In this document: piece after piece, positions 35,660 through 44,146 of the stretch
Layout of the letters: every line of letters begins with the position of its first letter
Numbering within the stretch: position 1 is the first letter of the stretch
NCBI RefSeq assembly: GCF_007829835.1
Contig: NZ_VIWP01000004.1
Span: forward strand, 62,001-126,000
Reading direction: 5' to 3'
Source: Neorhizobium alkalisoli
GTDB lineage: Bacteria > Pseudomonadota > Alphaproteobacteria > Rhizobiales > Rhizobiaceae
DNA length: 64,000 nucleotides
Translations under genes and position numbers: made by a program
The notes under the pieces: generated by a model
The model's input: only the letters and a program-made list of their open reading frames with translations
What the model was told of the DNA's origin: nothing
The model's database searches: none

Positions 35660-37412
35660 ATGCGCAAGCTATTTGCCGCTCTAGCCGTTTCGACCGTTCT
35701 CGCCGGCGCCGCCCAGGCCGCCAACGTTTATCCGCTGGATCGTGCAACGATCCTCACCGGTTCGCCCTTCGACTTCAAGGTCGAGTTCACCGCCAACGTC
35801 AAGCCGGAAGACATCAAGGTCACCGTCAACGGCGAGGATTACAAGGCGACTCTCGGCAAGGAAGCCCAGTTCGTCGCTGAAGAAAAGGGCAAGGACAAGG
35901 CCCTCGGCTCGGCCATCATCCTGCGCGGCGTGACGATCGCCAAGGCTGGCGATTACAAGGTCGAAGTTTCGGCCGGTTCGGAAACCAAGTCGGTCACCTG
36001 GAACGTTTACGGCACCGGCGAAAAGCCGAAGGCCAAGAACGTCATCTTCATGCTCGGCGACGGCCTCTCGGTTGCGCACCGCACCGCTGCCCGCATCATG
36101 TCCAAGGGCATGACCGAAGGCAAGGCAAACGGCCGCCTCAACATGGATGACGTGCCGCCGGCAGCTTTCATCGGCACCTCGGCCACCAATGCCGTTGCCA
36201 CCGATAGCGCCAACACCATGTCGGCCTACATGACCGGCCATAAGACGGCCGTGAACGCAATCGGCGTTTATGCCGACCGTACGCCGGACTCGATGGACGA
36301 CCCGAAGGTCGAGACCATTGCCGAGGCGCTCCGCCGCCAAACCCAAGAAGTCGATCGGCATCGTTGTGACCGCCGAAGTCGAAGACGCGACGCCGGCCGC
36401 CGTCGTCTCCCATACCCGCAACCGCAACGACAAGGCCGAGATCGTCGGCATGCTCTATGACGTCAAGCCGGAAGTCCTGCTTGGCGGCGGTTCGGCCTAT
36501 TTCCTCGGCAAGGATGTCCCGGGCTCCAAGCGCAAGGACAACCAGGATTACATCCAGCTCTTCAAGGACGCCGGCTACAAGGTCGCGACCAACAAGGACG
36601 AGCTGGCCGCCAACGCTACTGCCGACGGCAAGCTGCTCGGCCTCTTCCATCCGGGCAATATGGACGTCACGCTCGACCGCGAATTCCTGAAAAAGGGCAC
36701 GGTCGACAAGTACCCGAACCAGCCGGGCCTCGTTGCCATGACCAAGGTCGCCCTCGACCGCCTGTCCAAGAACGAAGACGGCTTCTTCCTGATGGTTGAA
36801 GGTTCTTCGATCGACAAGATGTCCCATCCGCTCGATTGGGACCGCGCCGTCATCGAAACCATCGAATTCGACCAGGCCATCGGCCTTGCCCGCGAATTCC
36901 AGAAGTCCCATCCGGACACGCTGATCGTTGTCACCGGCGACCACACCCACGGCGTTTCGATCATCGGTACCGTTGATGACGACAAGCCGGGCACCGAGAT
37001 GCGCGAAAAGGTCGGCACCTACGCCGATGCCGGTTTCCCGAACTACAAGGACGAGAACAAGGACGGCTTCCCGGACAAGATCGACGTCTCCCGCCGCCTG
37101 TTCCTGAACGCCAATAACGGCCCGGACCATTACGAAACCTTCCGCCCGAAGATGGACGGTCCGTTCGTTCCGGCCATCCAGAACGAAAAGAAGGAATATG
37201 TCGCCAACGAACAGTACAAGGACGTGCCCGGCGCCGTCTTCGTACAGGGCAACATTCCGAAGAACGGCGACAGCGGCGTTCACGCTGTTGACGACGTCGT
37301 GCTGCAGTCGGTCGGCCCGGGTGCCGAAGGCTTCCGTGGCTACATGGAGCAGAGCGACGTCTACAAGGTTCTGGCCGATACGCTGGCTCTCGGCACCAAG
37401 CAGACCAACTAA
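35660..37412 (+). pseudogene. Alkaline phosphatase interrupted by a +1 frameshift
   Basis: Together the two frames encode a 583-residue periplasmic alkaline phosphatase. It has a signal peptide (MRKLFAALAVSTVLAGAAQA), an Ig-like N-terminal region (about 22-118), metal and catalytic residues D134 (MLGDGLS) and S183 (ATDSANTMSAYMTGHKT), and VTGDHTHGVSII near the C-terminus. The frame breaks after T228. CCC at 36342-36344 has one base too many; dropping one gives ...RRQTKKSIGIVVTAEVED. As written, translation would run out of frame to 36460. Both halves keep normal codon use, so the change is recent or a sequencing error. A PHO box lies upstream. Confidence 0.85.
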
Positions 37413-37447
37413 GGTCTGACTGAACGGAGAAATTCCGTTAAGATATC

Positions 37448-37480
37448 TCCCGGCCGGTCACTCGGCCGGGAATGCCGTTT
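37448..37480 (+). terminator. Terminator-like hairpin after the alkaline phosphatase
   Basis: A 9-base stem, TCCCGGCCG (37448-37456) with CGGCCGGGA (37463-37471), is followed within 6 bases by TTTT (37477-37480). It separates the phosphatase gene from the metal-related ABC locus. Confidence 0.55.
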
Positions 37481-37505
37481 TCAGAGCCAACTCCAGGAGA
37501 TTGCC

Positions 37506-37967
37506 ATGACAAAGCCCCTCTCGGTCACTCTGAGCCGACGTTCCATGCTCGGCCTCATCGCTGCCGCACCCCTCGCAGCAGCCGGTTCCGCCCGCGCAGC
37601 CGACACGCTCGGTTTCGATGAGCTCTATGGAAAATTCGGCGTTCTTGGCCTGGAATTCTCCGACAAGGTCAAAAAACTCTCCGGTCGTCCGGTGACGATG
37701 CGCGGCTTCATGGCGCCGCCGTTGAAGGCCGAGGCAAAATTCTTCGTGCTGACCGAAATCCCGATGTCGATCTGCCCCTTCTGCTCCTCGGATGCCGACT
37801 GGCCGGACAATATCGTCGTCGTTTATCTCTCCGACAAGCAGACCTTTACCCAGCCGGGCCAGACGATCGAGGTCGATGGCAAGCTGGAATTCGGCTCCTG
37901 GACCGATCCCGAGACTGGTTTCGTCAGCCTGCTTCGCCTGCGCCAGGCCGAATATCAGACCGCCTGA
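37506..37967 (+). CDS. DUF3299-like exported protein of a putative zinc locus
   Basis: A 153-residue protein with a Tat-like signal (LSRRSMLGLIAAAPLAAAG) and an OB-fold-like body (GRPVTMRGFM, FFVLTEIPMSICPFCSSDAD, then QTIEVDGKLEFG). A C90-x2-C93 pair suggests metal binding or a disulphide. The architecture resembles DUF3299 proteins that accompany LolD/FtsX-type ABC transporters. It is separated from the ATPase gene by 2 bases, so the three genes form an operon. CCAGGAGATTGCC precedes the ATG. Confidence 0.75.
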   Translation: MTKPLSVTLSRRSMLGLIAAAPLAAAGSARAADTLGFDELYGKFGVLGLEFSDKVKKLSGRPVTMRGFMAPPLKAEAKFFVLTEIPMSICPFCSSDADWPDNIVVVYLSDKQTFTQPGQTIEVDGKLEFGSWTDPETGFVSLLRLRQAEYQTA

Positions 37968-37969
37968 GC

Positions 37970-38659
37970 ATGCTTTCTCTCTCCGTCGAAAACCTGTCCG
38001 TCTCTTTTCCGGGGCTCGATGCCCCCGTGCTTGTCATCGATGACCTGAAGATCGCAGCCGGCGAGCATGTCGCCGTCACCGGCGGCTCCGGTTCGGGCAA
38101 GAGCACGTTCATCAATATGGTAACCGGCCTCGACCGCACCGCCTCCGGAAATATTTTCTGGAATGGCCAGGATATCGCCCGCCTGTCGGAAGGCGCGCGT
38201 GACCGCTGGCGGGCTGAACATGTCGGCCTCGTCATGCAGGATTTTCACCTGTTCCAGGGGCTGTCTGCCGTCGACAACGTGCTTCTGCCCGCGCGCCTCT
38301 CGCGCGTTGCCGATCGCGCCATGACCGACCGCGCCCACGAACTTCTCTCTTCGGTGGGGTTGTCCCGTCCGAACCAGAAGATCGACACCATGTCGCGCGG
38401 CGAGATGCAGCGCGTGGCGATCGCCCGCGCACTCCTGCGCCGGCCGGGCGTGGTGGTTGCCGATGAACCGACCGCAAGCCTCGATGGCGCCTCCGGCGAA
38501 GCAGTCGGCAAGCTTCTGCTCGAGATGGCTGCATCGGCCGGCAGCACGCTGATCGTCGTCTCGCATGACCAGACCCTGATCGATCGCCTCGACCGCCGCC
38601 TGACGCTCGCGGCTGGGCGCATCAAGACCGATACGAAGGCCGGGGAGAGGGCACAATGA
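37970..38659 (+). CDS. LolD/MacB-like ABC transporter ATPase
   Basis: A 229-residue ATPase with Walker A (VTGGSGSGKSTFINMV), Q-loop (GLVMQDFHLFQG), signature MSRGEMQRVAIARALL, Walker B (VVVADEPTASLDG) and H-loop (IVVSHDQTL). The signature SRGEM differs from the usual SGGQ. It belongs with FtsX/MacB-type permeases, which work mechanically and do not carry solutes through the membrane. Its stop overlaps the permease start by 4 bases (ATGA). Confidence 0.88.
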   Translation: MLSLSVENLSVSFPGLDAPVLVIDDLKIAAGEHVAVTGGSGSGKSTFINMVTGLDRTASGNIFWNGQDIARLSEGARDRWRAEHVGLVMQDFHLFQGLSAVDNVLLPARLSRVADRAMTDRAHELLSSVGLSRPNQKIDTMSRGEMQRVAIARALLRRPGVVVADEPTASLDGASGEAVGKLLLEMAASAGSTLIVVSHDQTLIDRLDRRLTLAAGRIKTDTKAGERAQ

Positions 38660-40032
38660 TCCGTTTCATCCTCGCCGATATCAAACGCATGTGGGCCGGC
38701 GCCATCGTTGTGGTCCTGCTCGTAGCGCTCGCAACCGCCCTCGGCGTCACCGTCACCCTGCAGGAGCGCGCATTGCGCCTCGGCAGTGCGCGGGCGGCGG
38801 ATAAATTCGATCTCGTCGTCGGCGCCCCCGGCAGCGAGACCCAGCTCGTTCTCTCTTCCGTCTTCCTGCAGGCCGCACCGCTGCCGCTCGTCTCCGGCGA
38901 TGTCCTGGCAAAGCTCGCCGCCGATCCGCGTGTCGCATGGGCGGCCCCGATCGGTTTTGGCGATTCTTTCGCCGGTTACCCGCTGGTCGGCACCACCCGT
39001 GCGCTGATCTCGAACACGACGACCGGTTTTACCGAAGGCCGCATGTTTGAAAAGGAAGGCGAGGCAATCCTCGGTGCTGCCGTCAATCTGCCGCTCGGCG
39101 CCGAGATCAAGCCCATGCATGGCACGGCCGCCAGCGGCGGCGAAACCCATGCCGGGGTCGTTTATCACGTCGCCGGCCGCCTCAAGCCCACTGGCACGCC
39201 ATGGGACCGCGCCATTCTCGTGCCCCTGCAGGCCGTCTGGCATGTTCACGGCCTCGGCCATGCGCATGAGGAAGGCGAGCACGAAGAGGCCGGCCACGAT
39301 CACGCTGACGGCGATCACGACCACGATGGCGAGGCCCAGCACGCCGGTGAGGCAGCGCATGCGGCTGAGGTTGCGCCGGCTACCGGCGAAACCGCGGCCA
39401 ACAGCGCAACCCACGCCGAAGAGCATCACGACGACCACGATCATCACGGCACGATCGATGCCGATGCGCCGATCATGGAGGATTACGGCACCGATGCGCC
39501 GGGCCTGCCGGCCATCCTCGTCAAGCCGAAAACCATCGCCGATGCCTATCGCCTGCGTCAGGCCTATCGCACAGGCGGCACGCTGGCCGTTTTCCCCGGC
39601 GAGGTCCTGACCAGCCTTTATTCCACGCTCGGCGATGCCAAGTTCGTTCTGAGCGCTGTCGCCGCCGGCTCGCAGGCTCTGGTCGCAGCCGCACTGGTCC
39701 TCGTCACCGTCACCCATGTCGCCCAGAGGCGGCGCCAGATCGGCGCGCTGCGGGCCTTCGGCGCTCCGCGGCTTTCCGTCTTCACCATCGCCTGGGCCGA
39801 ACTTTTCCTCATGGTGGCGCTCGGCATCTGCCTCGGTTTCCTGATCGGCCTTGCCGCCGCCCGGCTGATTGCCGATGCCTTTACGGGTCAGAGCGGCATC
39901 GTCCTTCCCGTCGAGTTCACCGGCCAGGATGTTCGGTCCTTCCTCGGCCTCCTCATCGTGGCTGCCATTCTCGCGGCGGTCCCGGCGCTACTCGCCTACC
40001 GCCAGTCGCCGGCAAAGGCACTCAGGAGCTGA
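38656..40032 (+). CDS. FtsX/MacB-type ABC permease with histidine-rich loop
   Basis: A 458-residue membrane protein. One N-terminal membrane segment (about 13-35) is followed by a large periplasmic domain, then three membrane segments (about 328-350, 380-405, 425-450) with the FtsX motif RRQIGALRAFGAPRL. Residues 196-265 contain 17 histidines mixed with Asp and Glu (e.g. GHDHADGDHDHDG), a probable zinc-binding loop. Similar FtsX-type permeases with a LolD-like ATPase and a DUF3299 protein occur in the zinc-responsive PA4063-PA4066 locus of Pseudomonas aeruginosa. A role in zinc homeostasis is inference; no Zur-box-like palindrome was seen upstream. Confidence 0.82.
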   Translation: MIRFILADIKRMWAGAIVVVLLVALATALGVTVTLQERALRLGSARAADKFDLVVGAPGSETQLVLSSVFLQAAPLPLVSGDVLAKLAADPRVAWAAPIGFGDSFAGYPLVGTTRALISNTTTGFTEGRMFEKEGEAILGAAVNLPLGAEIKPMHGTAASGGETHAGVVYHVAGRLKPTGTPWDRAILVPLQAVWHVHGLGHAHEEGEHEEAGHDHADGDHDHDGEAQHAGEAAHAAEVAPATGETAANSATHAEEHHDDHDHHGTIDADAPIMEDYGTDAPGLPAILVKPKTIADAYRLRQAYRTGGTLAVFPGEVLTSLYSTLGDAKFVLSAVAAGSQALVAAALVLVTVTHVAQRRRQIGALRAFGAPRLSVFTIAWAELFLMVALGICLGFLIGLAAARLIADAFTGQSGIVLPVEFTGQDVRSFLGLLIVAAILAAVPALLAYRQSPAKALRS

Positions 40033-40052
40033 TTGAGCCCTGCCTGAACCGA

Positions 40053-40088
40053 AAAACGCCGGGGAGATTTTAGCTCGCCCGGCGTTTT
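40053..40088. terminator. Bidirectional intrinsic terminator
   Basis: An 11-base stem, AAAACGCCGGG (40053-40063) with CCCGGCGTTTT (40078-40088), has A and T tracts built in. It lies between the convergent permease and dehydrogenase genes. Confidence 0.88.
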
Positions 40089-40116
40089 AATGTCCGTTCA
40101 TAGAAAAACGTGGGCG

Positions 40117-41109
40117 TCAGCCAAGCGCCTTGATCGCTTCCATAACGTCGTCTTCGAGCGTAAGGCCCTTCAGAACGGCCTCGGAGCGCAATCCACGGCC
40201 ACGTTTGCCCGGCAGGCGCACGCCGTCCTGACCGGCCATCTCGGCCGCCAGATGCGCGATCCGCTCTGTCGTACCGCCGCCCGTCGAGGCATCCGGGTCG
40301 ATCGCGATGATCGAATGGCCGAGAGACGGCGGCGGACCCTTTTCATCGAACAGCGAGCTGGCTTCATGGGAAAAATGTGCGCCCGTCAGGCCGGCCGATA
40401 GTACTTCCACCATCAGCGCCAGCGCCGCACCCTTGGCCCCGCCGGAAGGCGCCATCGTGCCCTTCATCGCGGCAAACGGATCTGTCGTCGGATTGCCGTC
40501 GACGTCAAAAGCCCAGTCATCGGGAATGGCGACATTCTTCTGCGTCGCTTCCATCACCTTACCGCGCGCCACCTTTGAAAGCGCAAGGTCGATGACCAGA
40601 GGCTCGCCCTTTCGGGCCGGTACGGCAAAGGCGATCGGATTGGTGCCGAACAGCGGCTTCTTTCCGCCCCAGGGCGCCATGGCCGCCGGCGCATTGGCAA
40701 ACATCATCGCCACGAGGCCGAGTTCGGCAAACCGTTCGACGGTCAGTGCCATCACGCCCGCATGGTGGGAACGGTTGATCGTCGCAAAGGCAATGCCCTG
40801 TTCGCGGGTGATCGCCGGAAGTTCGGCCACAGCGAGGTCGAGTGCCGGATAGGCAAAGCCATGCGCCGCATCGATTGCCAGAATGCCGGGTTTCGGGCGC
40901 GTCGAAACGGCAACTGCCTTGCCATCCACCTTGCCGGTGCGAACCTGTTTCACATAGGCCGGAACGCGACGCAGGCCGTGGCCGGACTGGCCGGCGGCTT
41001 CCGATTGCACGAGCGCGCGTGCCACGGAACGGGCGGTCGCGGGCAAAACGCCGTTTTCTTCGAAAACGCTGCTCACCAGCGTTTCGGCTTCTTCGATTGT
41101 CATGTTCAT
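40117..41109 (-). CDS. Malate/L-lactate dehydrogenase (Ldh_2) family oxidoreductase
   Basis: A 330-residue NAD(P)-dependent oxidoreductase of the LDH2/MDH2 family. It has HGLRRVPAYV, the catalytic-region SHHAGVMALTVE, and KPLFGTNPIAFAVP followed by DLALSKVARGKV. Members reduce or oxidise 2-oxo acids and cyclic imino acids (malate, lactate, ureidoglycolate, delta-1-piperideine-2-carboxylate), so the substrate cannot be set from sequence alone. It is a single gene between the zinc-like ABC locus and tonB, and it ends at the shared terminator at 40053-40088. Confidence 0.87.
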   Translation of the reverse strand: MNMTIEEAETLVSSVFEENGVLPATARSVARALVQSEAAGQSGHGLRRVPAYVKQVRTGKVDGKAVAVSTRPKPGILAIDAAHGFAYPALDLAVAELPAITREQGIAFATINRSHHAGVMALTVERFAELGLVAMMFANAPAAMAPWGGKKPLFGTNPIAFAVPARKGEPLVIDLALSKVARGKVMEATQKNVAIPDDWAFDVDGNPTTDPFAAMKGTMAPSGGAKGAALALMVEVLSAGLTGAHFSHEASSLFDEKGPPPSLGHSIIAIDPDASTGGGTTERIAHLAAEMAGQDGVRLPGKRGRGLRSEAVLKGLTLEDDVMEAIKALG

Positions 41110-41157
41110 GCAGGCTGTTCCGGATCGTTCTTGGAAGGGAGGAACCCTGCTATACCC

Positions 41158-42117
41158 TTATCCGCGCGAGCAGGTTAGTGCCTGGACGAGATAATTCGGA
41201 ACACCGGCCGGCGGTGCCGGGATCGGCGAGGCGCGGCGCACGACCGAGACGAGATAGTCGTCGATCTGCCCGTCGCCCGAGGAGCGCGACAGCGAGACAT
41301 TCGTCACATTGCCACCGCCATCGAAGCTGAAGCGCACGGCGGCCGTACCCGCACCATTGCCGGGGCAACGGCGGGCATTGCGGGCCAGACGCGACTGCAC
41401 GCGCGATTTCCACGTGGTCGGCGACATCGACGAGAAGATCGAGCCAGTAGAGGTCTGCGTGGCCGCGGTGCGGTCCGACTGCTCGGTCTGGAGCTTGGCT
41501 TCCGCCATTTCCTTCTGGGCCTGCTGCTGCTTCGGCTTCTGCACCTTGCGCACCGGCTTTTTCGGCTCTTCCTTCGGTGGCGGCGGCCTGACGACCGGCA
41601 GCGGCACTTCGACATTTTCGAGCGCTGCCGTCACCTTTTCCTCGATCGGATCGACCGGTTCCGGCGGCTCGGGCAGCGGCTCGGCAATTTCCGGCTCGGG
41701 TTCAGGCTCCGGCGGCACTTCCGCGACTTCCTGCGGAGGCTCCGGTTCGGGCGGCTGTTCGACGATTTCCGGCGGCGGCGGTTCGACAGGCTCCGGCGTC
41801 TGTTCGGCAACGGGCTGAGGTTCCGGCTCGGGCTGAGCTTCCTCGACCGGCTGCGTTTCGTCGCTCTTGACCTCTTCCTGGTTCATGGTCTCGGTCGCGA
41901 CCTGTTCCTCTTCGGTCTTGGCAGCCTCGGGCTCTGGCGCAAGCTCGATCATGATCGCGGCAGGCGGGCCGTTATCGGCGGGCTTTTCAGGCTCTTCCTG
42001 CATCAGCAGTGCCGCGGCCGCGATATGCACAGTCACGACCAAAAGCGCGGCAGAGGTCCACAGACCGACCTCGCCAAGCTTTCCGCTGAGCTTCCTGTGC
42101 GGCATCATGCCGTTCAT
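41158..42117 (-). CDS. tonB: TonB-like energy transducer
   Basis: A 319-residue protein with an N-terminal membrane anchor (about 17-38, GLWTSAALLVVTVHIAAAAL). A long Pro/Glu-rich periplasm-spanning segment (about 40-200) contains repeated PEPEP. The C-terminal TonB domain (about 230-316) has KSRVQSRLARNARRCPG, VRFSFDGGGNV, SRSSGDGQIDDYL and ASPIPAPPAG. It couples the proton motive force to outer-membrane TonB-dependent receptors. Its start overlaps the exbD stop by 4 bases, giving an exbB-exbD-tonB operon on the minus strand. Confidence 0.9.
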   Translation of the reverse strand: MNGMMPHRKLSGKLGEVGLWTSAALLVVTVHIAAAALLMQEEPEKPADNGPPAAIMIELAPEPEAAKTEEEQVATETMNQEEVKSDETQPVEEAQPEPEPQPVAEQTPEPVEPPPPEIVEQPPEPEPPQEVAEVPPEPEPEPEIAEPLPEPPEPVDPIEEKVTAALENVEVPLPVVRPPPPKEEPKKPVRKVQKPKQQQAQKEMAEAKLQTEQSDRTAATQTSTGSIFSSMSPTTWKSRVQSRLARNARRCPGNGAGTAAVRFSFDGGGNVTNVSLSRSSGDGQIDDYLVSVVRRASPIPAPPAGVPNYLVQALTCSRG

Positions 42118-42614
42118 GGATTGCCTCCGCTCGGGGCAGCAGCCGGTGCGGGCGCTGCGGTTCCGGGAGCTGTAGGAGCAGCTGCAGGCGCGACAGGAAC
42201 CGTCTCCAGCCCGACCAGCGCGATCTTCAGGTAACCGGCGTCGCGCAGAAGGTTCATCACCTCCATGAACTGGCCGTAATCGACCATCTTGTCGGCGCGC
42301 AGGAAGACCCGCGTATCCTTGTTGCCTTGCGTCACCCGATCGAGCGTCGCGGCCAGCTGCTCGCGGGCAACCGCGTCATTGCCGAGATTGAGGGAAAGGT
42401 CCTGTTTGACGGTCAGATAAAGCGGTTCGTCCGGCCGCTGCGCCGGCTTGGCGCTGGAAGCGGGCAGGTCGACATTGACGTCGACGGTGGCGAGCGGAGC
42501 CGCCACCATGAAGATGATCAGCAGAACCAGCATGACGTCGATGAACGGCGTCACGTTGATCTCGTGGTTTTCGGGAAGCTCTTCGCCGTGATGTTCGCGG
42601 ATACCGCCAGCCAT
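42114..42614 (-). CDS. exbD: Biopolymer transport protein ExbD
   Basis: A 166-residue protein with one membrane segment carrying the functional aspartate (INVTPFIDVMLVLLIIFMVA, D in FIDV). A periplasmic domain follows with LYLTVKQDLSLNLGN and VFLRADKMVDYGQFMEVM, and the C-terminal tail is Ala/Pro-rich. It forms the motor with ExbB that energises TonB. It lies 6 bases after exbB and overlaps tonB. Confidence 0.93.
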   Translation of the reverse strand: MAGGIREHHGEELPENHEINVTPFIDVMLVLLIIFMVAAPLATVDVNVDLPASSAKPAQRPDEPLYLTVKQDLSLNLGNDAVAREQLAATLDRVTQGNKDTRVFLRADKMVDYGQFMEVMNLLRDAGYLKIALVGLETVPVAPAAAPTAPGTAAPAPAAAPSGGNP

Positions 42615-42620
42615 GATGTT

Positions 42621-43859
42621 TTAGCCTCCGGCAACCAGCGAAACCGGGCCGGTCTTGCGGCTGCCCGGAGGTGCCTTGCGGAAATCGAGATCGCGGCTGA
42701 CCGTGCGCTCGACGCCGGCCGCCACATCGGCGAGCAGCTGCCGGTAACCGGTCACGGCGCGGGCAAAGACGTTATAGATGACGACGGCCGGGATAGCGGC
42801 CACGAGGCCGATCGCGGTCGCAAGCAGCGCTTCGGCAATGCCGGGTGCCACGACGGCAAGGTTGGTCGTGTTCGACTGCGAAATGCCGATGAACGAGTTC
42901 ATGATGCCCCAGACCGTTCCGAACAGGCCAACGAAGGGAGCAACCGAACCGATCGTCGCCAGAATGCCCGTGCCGCGCGCCATGCGACGGCCGGCATAGG
43001 ATTCGATGCGCGACAGGACCGAGGAGACGCGCTCCTTGACGCCGTCATTATGGGCGTAGTCGAGCGCGGCTTCCGAAAGGTTGATCTCGTGGGCCGCGGC
43101 ATGCAGCATCAGCGCTGCGGGACCGCCGCGACGGCCGGTCTTTTCCAGCGCTTCCGGCAGCGTGCGGGAATGGCGGACGATCTTCATCACCCTGTTTGCG
43201 CGGGCACGGGCGCCGGCCAGTTCCATCGTCTTGGCAACCCAGATGGTCCAGGTGACGAGCGATGCCAGAGCAAGCCCGCTCATCACGCCCTTAACCACCC
43301 AGTCGGCGGCCATGAACATGCCCCAGGGCGAGAGGTTATGCGGAATGTCGGAACGCTGGCCCGGCTGGGCGAGCTCGGTTGCGACCGGTGCCGGTGCGGC
43401 AGCCGGGGCAGGGGCTGCGGGAGCCGCGGATGAAGCTGCCGGTGCCGGCGTTTCGGCAGGGGTAGCAGATGTGGCAGGCGCGGCCGGTGCAGTTTGCGTG
43501 GAAGGCGTTGTTACCGTGTTCGGCTGTGCCGGGGCGGTCTGCGATGCTGCCGGTGCAGTCGCTTCCGGTGCGGGCGCCGGGCTTGCCGGGGCAGGGGTGG
43601 CAGGCGTCTGTGCCACGGGGGCGGCTGGAGCCTGAGCTGCCGGGGCCTGCGTAGGCTGAGCCGGCGTGGACTGGGCCTGATTTTCGTTGGCGGCCGGCGC
43701 GGTCGGCTGGCTGGTGGTTGCGGCGGCCGGCTGTTCGGGAGCCTGCGCCATGACCGGTGCTGCCATCAAGGCAAGCGCCAAAACCGCACTGGCGAAATAT
43801 GCCGGTTTGGCGACCGGCAGACGCGTTTCGACAGCGATGGGCTTGGTGGCAGCAGACAT
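42621..43859 (-). CDS. exbB: Biopolymer transport protein ExbB (long N-terminus)
   Basis: A 412-residue MotA/TolQ/ExbB-family proton channel subunit. The last 230 residues hold three membrane segments and the family motifs (RRMARGTGILATIGSVAPF, VGLFGTVWGIMNSFIG, ALLATAIGLVAAIPAVVIYN). It is preceded by a signal-like hydrophobic segment (about 20-43) and an unusually long Ala/Pro-rich periplasmic linker (about 45-160). Rhizobial ExbB proteins often carry such extensions. The ATG at 43859 follows CGGAG; the frame runs further upstream without homology. This is the first gene of exbB-exbD-tonB. Confidence 0.9.
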   Translation of the reverse strand: MSAATKPIAVETRLPVAKPAYFASAVLALALMAAPVMAQAPEQPAAATTSQPTAPAANENQAQSTPAQPTQAPAAQAPAAPVAQTPATPAPASPAPAPEATAPAASQTAPAQPNTVTTPSTQTAPAAPATSATPAETPAPAASSAAPAAPAPAAAPAPVATELAQPGQRSDIPHNLSPWGMFMAADWVVKGVMSGLALASLVTWTIWVAKTMELAGARARANRVMKIVRHSRTLPEALEKTGRRGGPAALMLHAAAHEINLSEAALDYAHNDGVKERVSSVLSRIESYAGRRMARGTGILATIGSVAPFVGLFGTVWGIMNSFIGISQSNTTNLAVVAPGIAEALLATAIGLVAAIPAVVIYNVFARAVTGYRQLLADVAAGVERTVSRDLDFRKAPPGSRKTGPVSLVAGG

Positions 43860-44090
43860 GGCAATTGATACTCCGACTGGTCGCCGCAAGTCGGATTTTC
43901 CGCCTTGGGCGCGATCTTGTCCGCTCACGCGCGGCCGGACGCCGGCGTCTGAGCTTGCTGCTATGCGATAATAAACATGACTAGAAATGGCAACTAATAA
44001 ATCTTGAGCAGTTAAGGCAATTTTGCGGCGGTGCCGTCGCCCTGGCGCATGGCGGGCGTCAACCGGGTCGAAAACGCGCCGGATAAAGCA
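43860..44090 (-). promoter_or_regulatory. exbB upstream region
   Basis: This gap between infB and exbB holds the infB terminator at its far end and an AT-rich patch (about 43970-44020) that is the likely exbB promoter. I looked for an iron-response palindrome (Irr- or RirA-type) and saw none that was convincing. Confidence 0.4.
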
Positions 44091-44120
44091 AAACCGCCGA
44101 AAATTTCTTCCCGGCGGTTT
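44091..44120 (-). terminator. Intrinsic terminator of infB
   Basis: A 9-base stem, AAACCGCCG (44091-44099) with CGGCGGTTT (44112-44120), reads into TTTT on the minus strand. It lies 26 bases after the infB stop. Confidence 0.82.
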
Positions 44121-44146
44121 CTGAAAAGTGATGACGCTTTGAAGGA

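Noticed and set aside
37413..37505. Search for a Zur box before the putative zinc operon
   Set aside because: Only a terminator-like GC-rich hairpin was found; nothing resembles the AT-rich palindrome of alphaproteobacterial Zur sites.
43400..43730. Dense Ala/Pro repeats in exbB taken as possible DNA repeats
   Set aside because: The repetition is at protein level (disordered linker) with varied codons, not a DNA repeat array.
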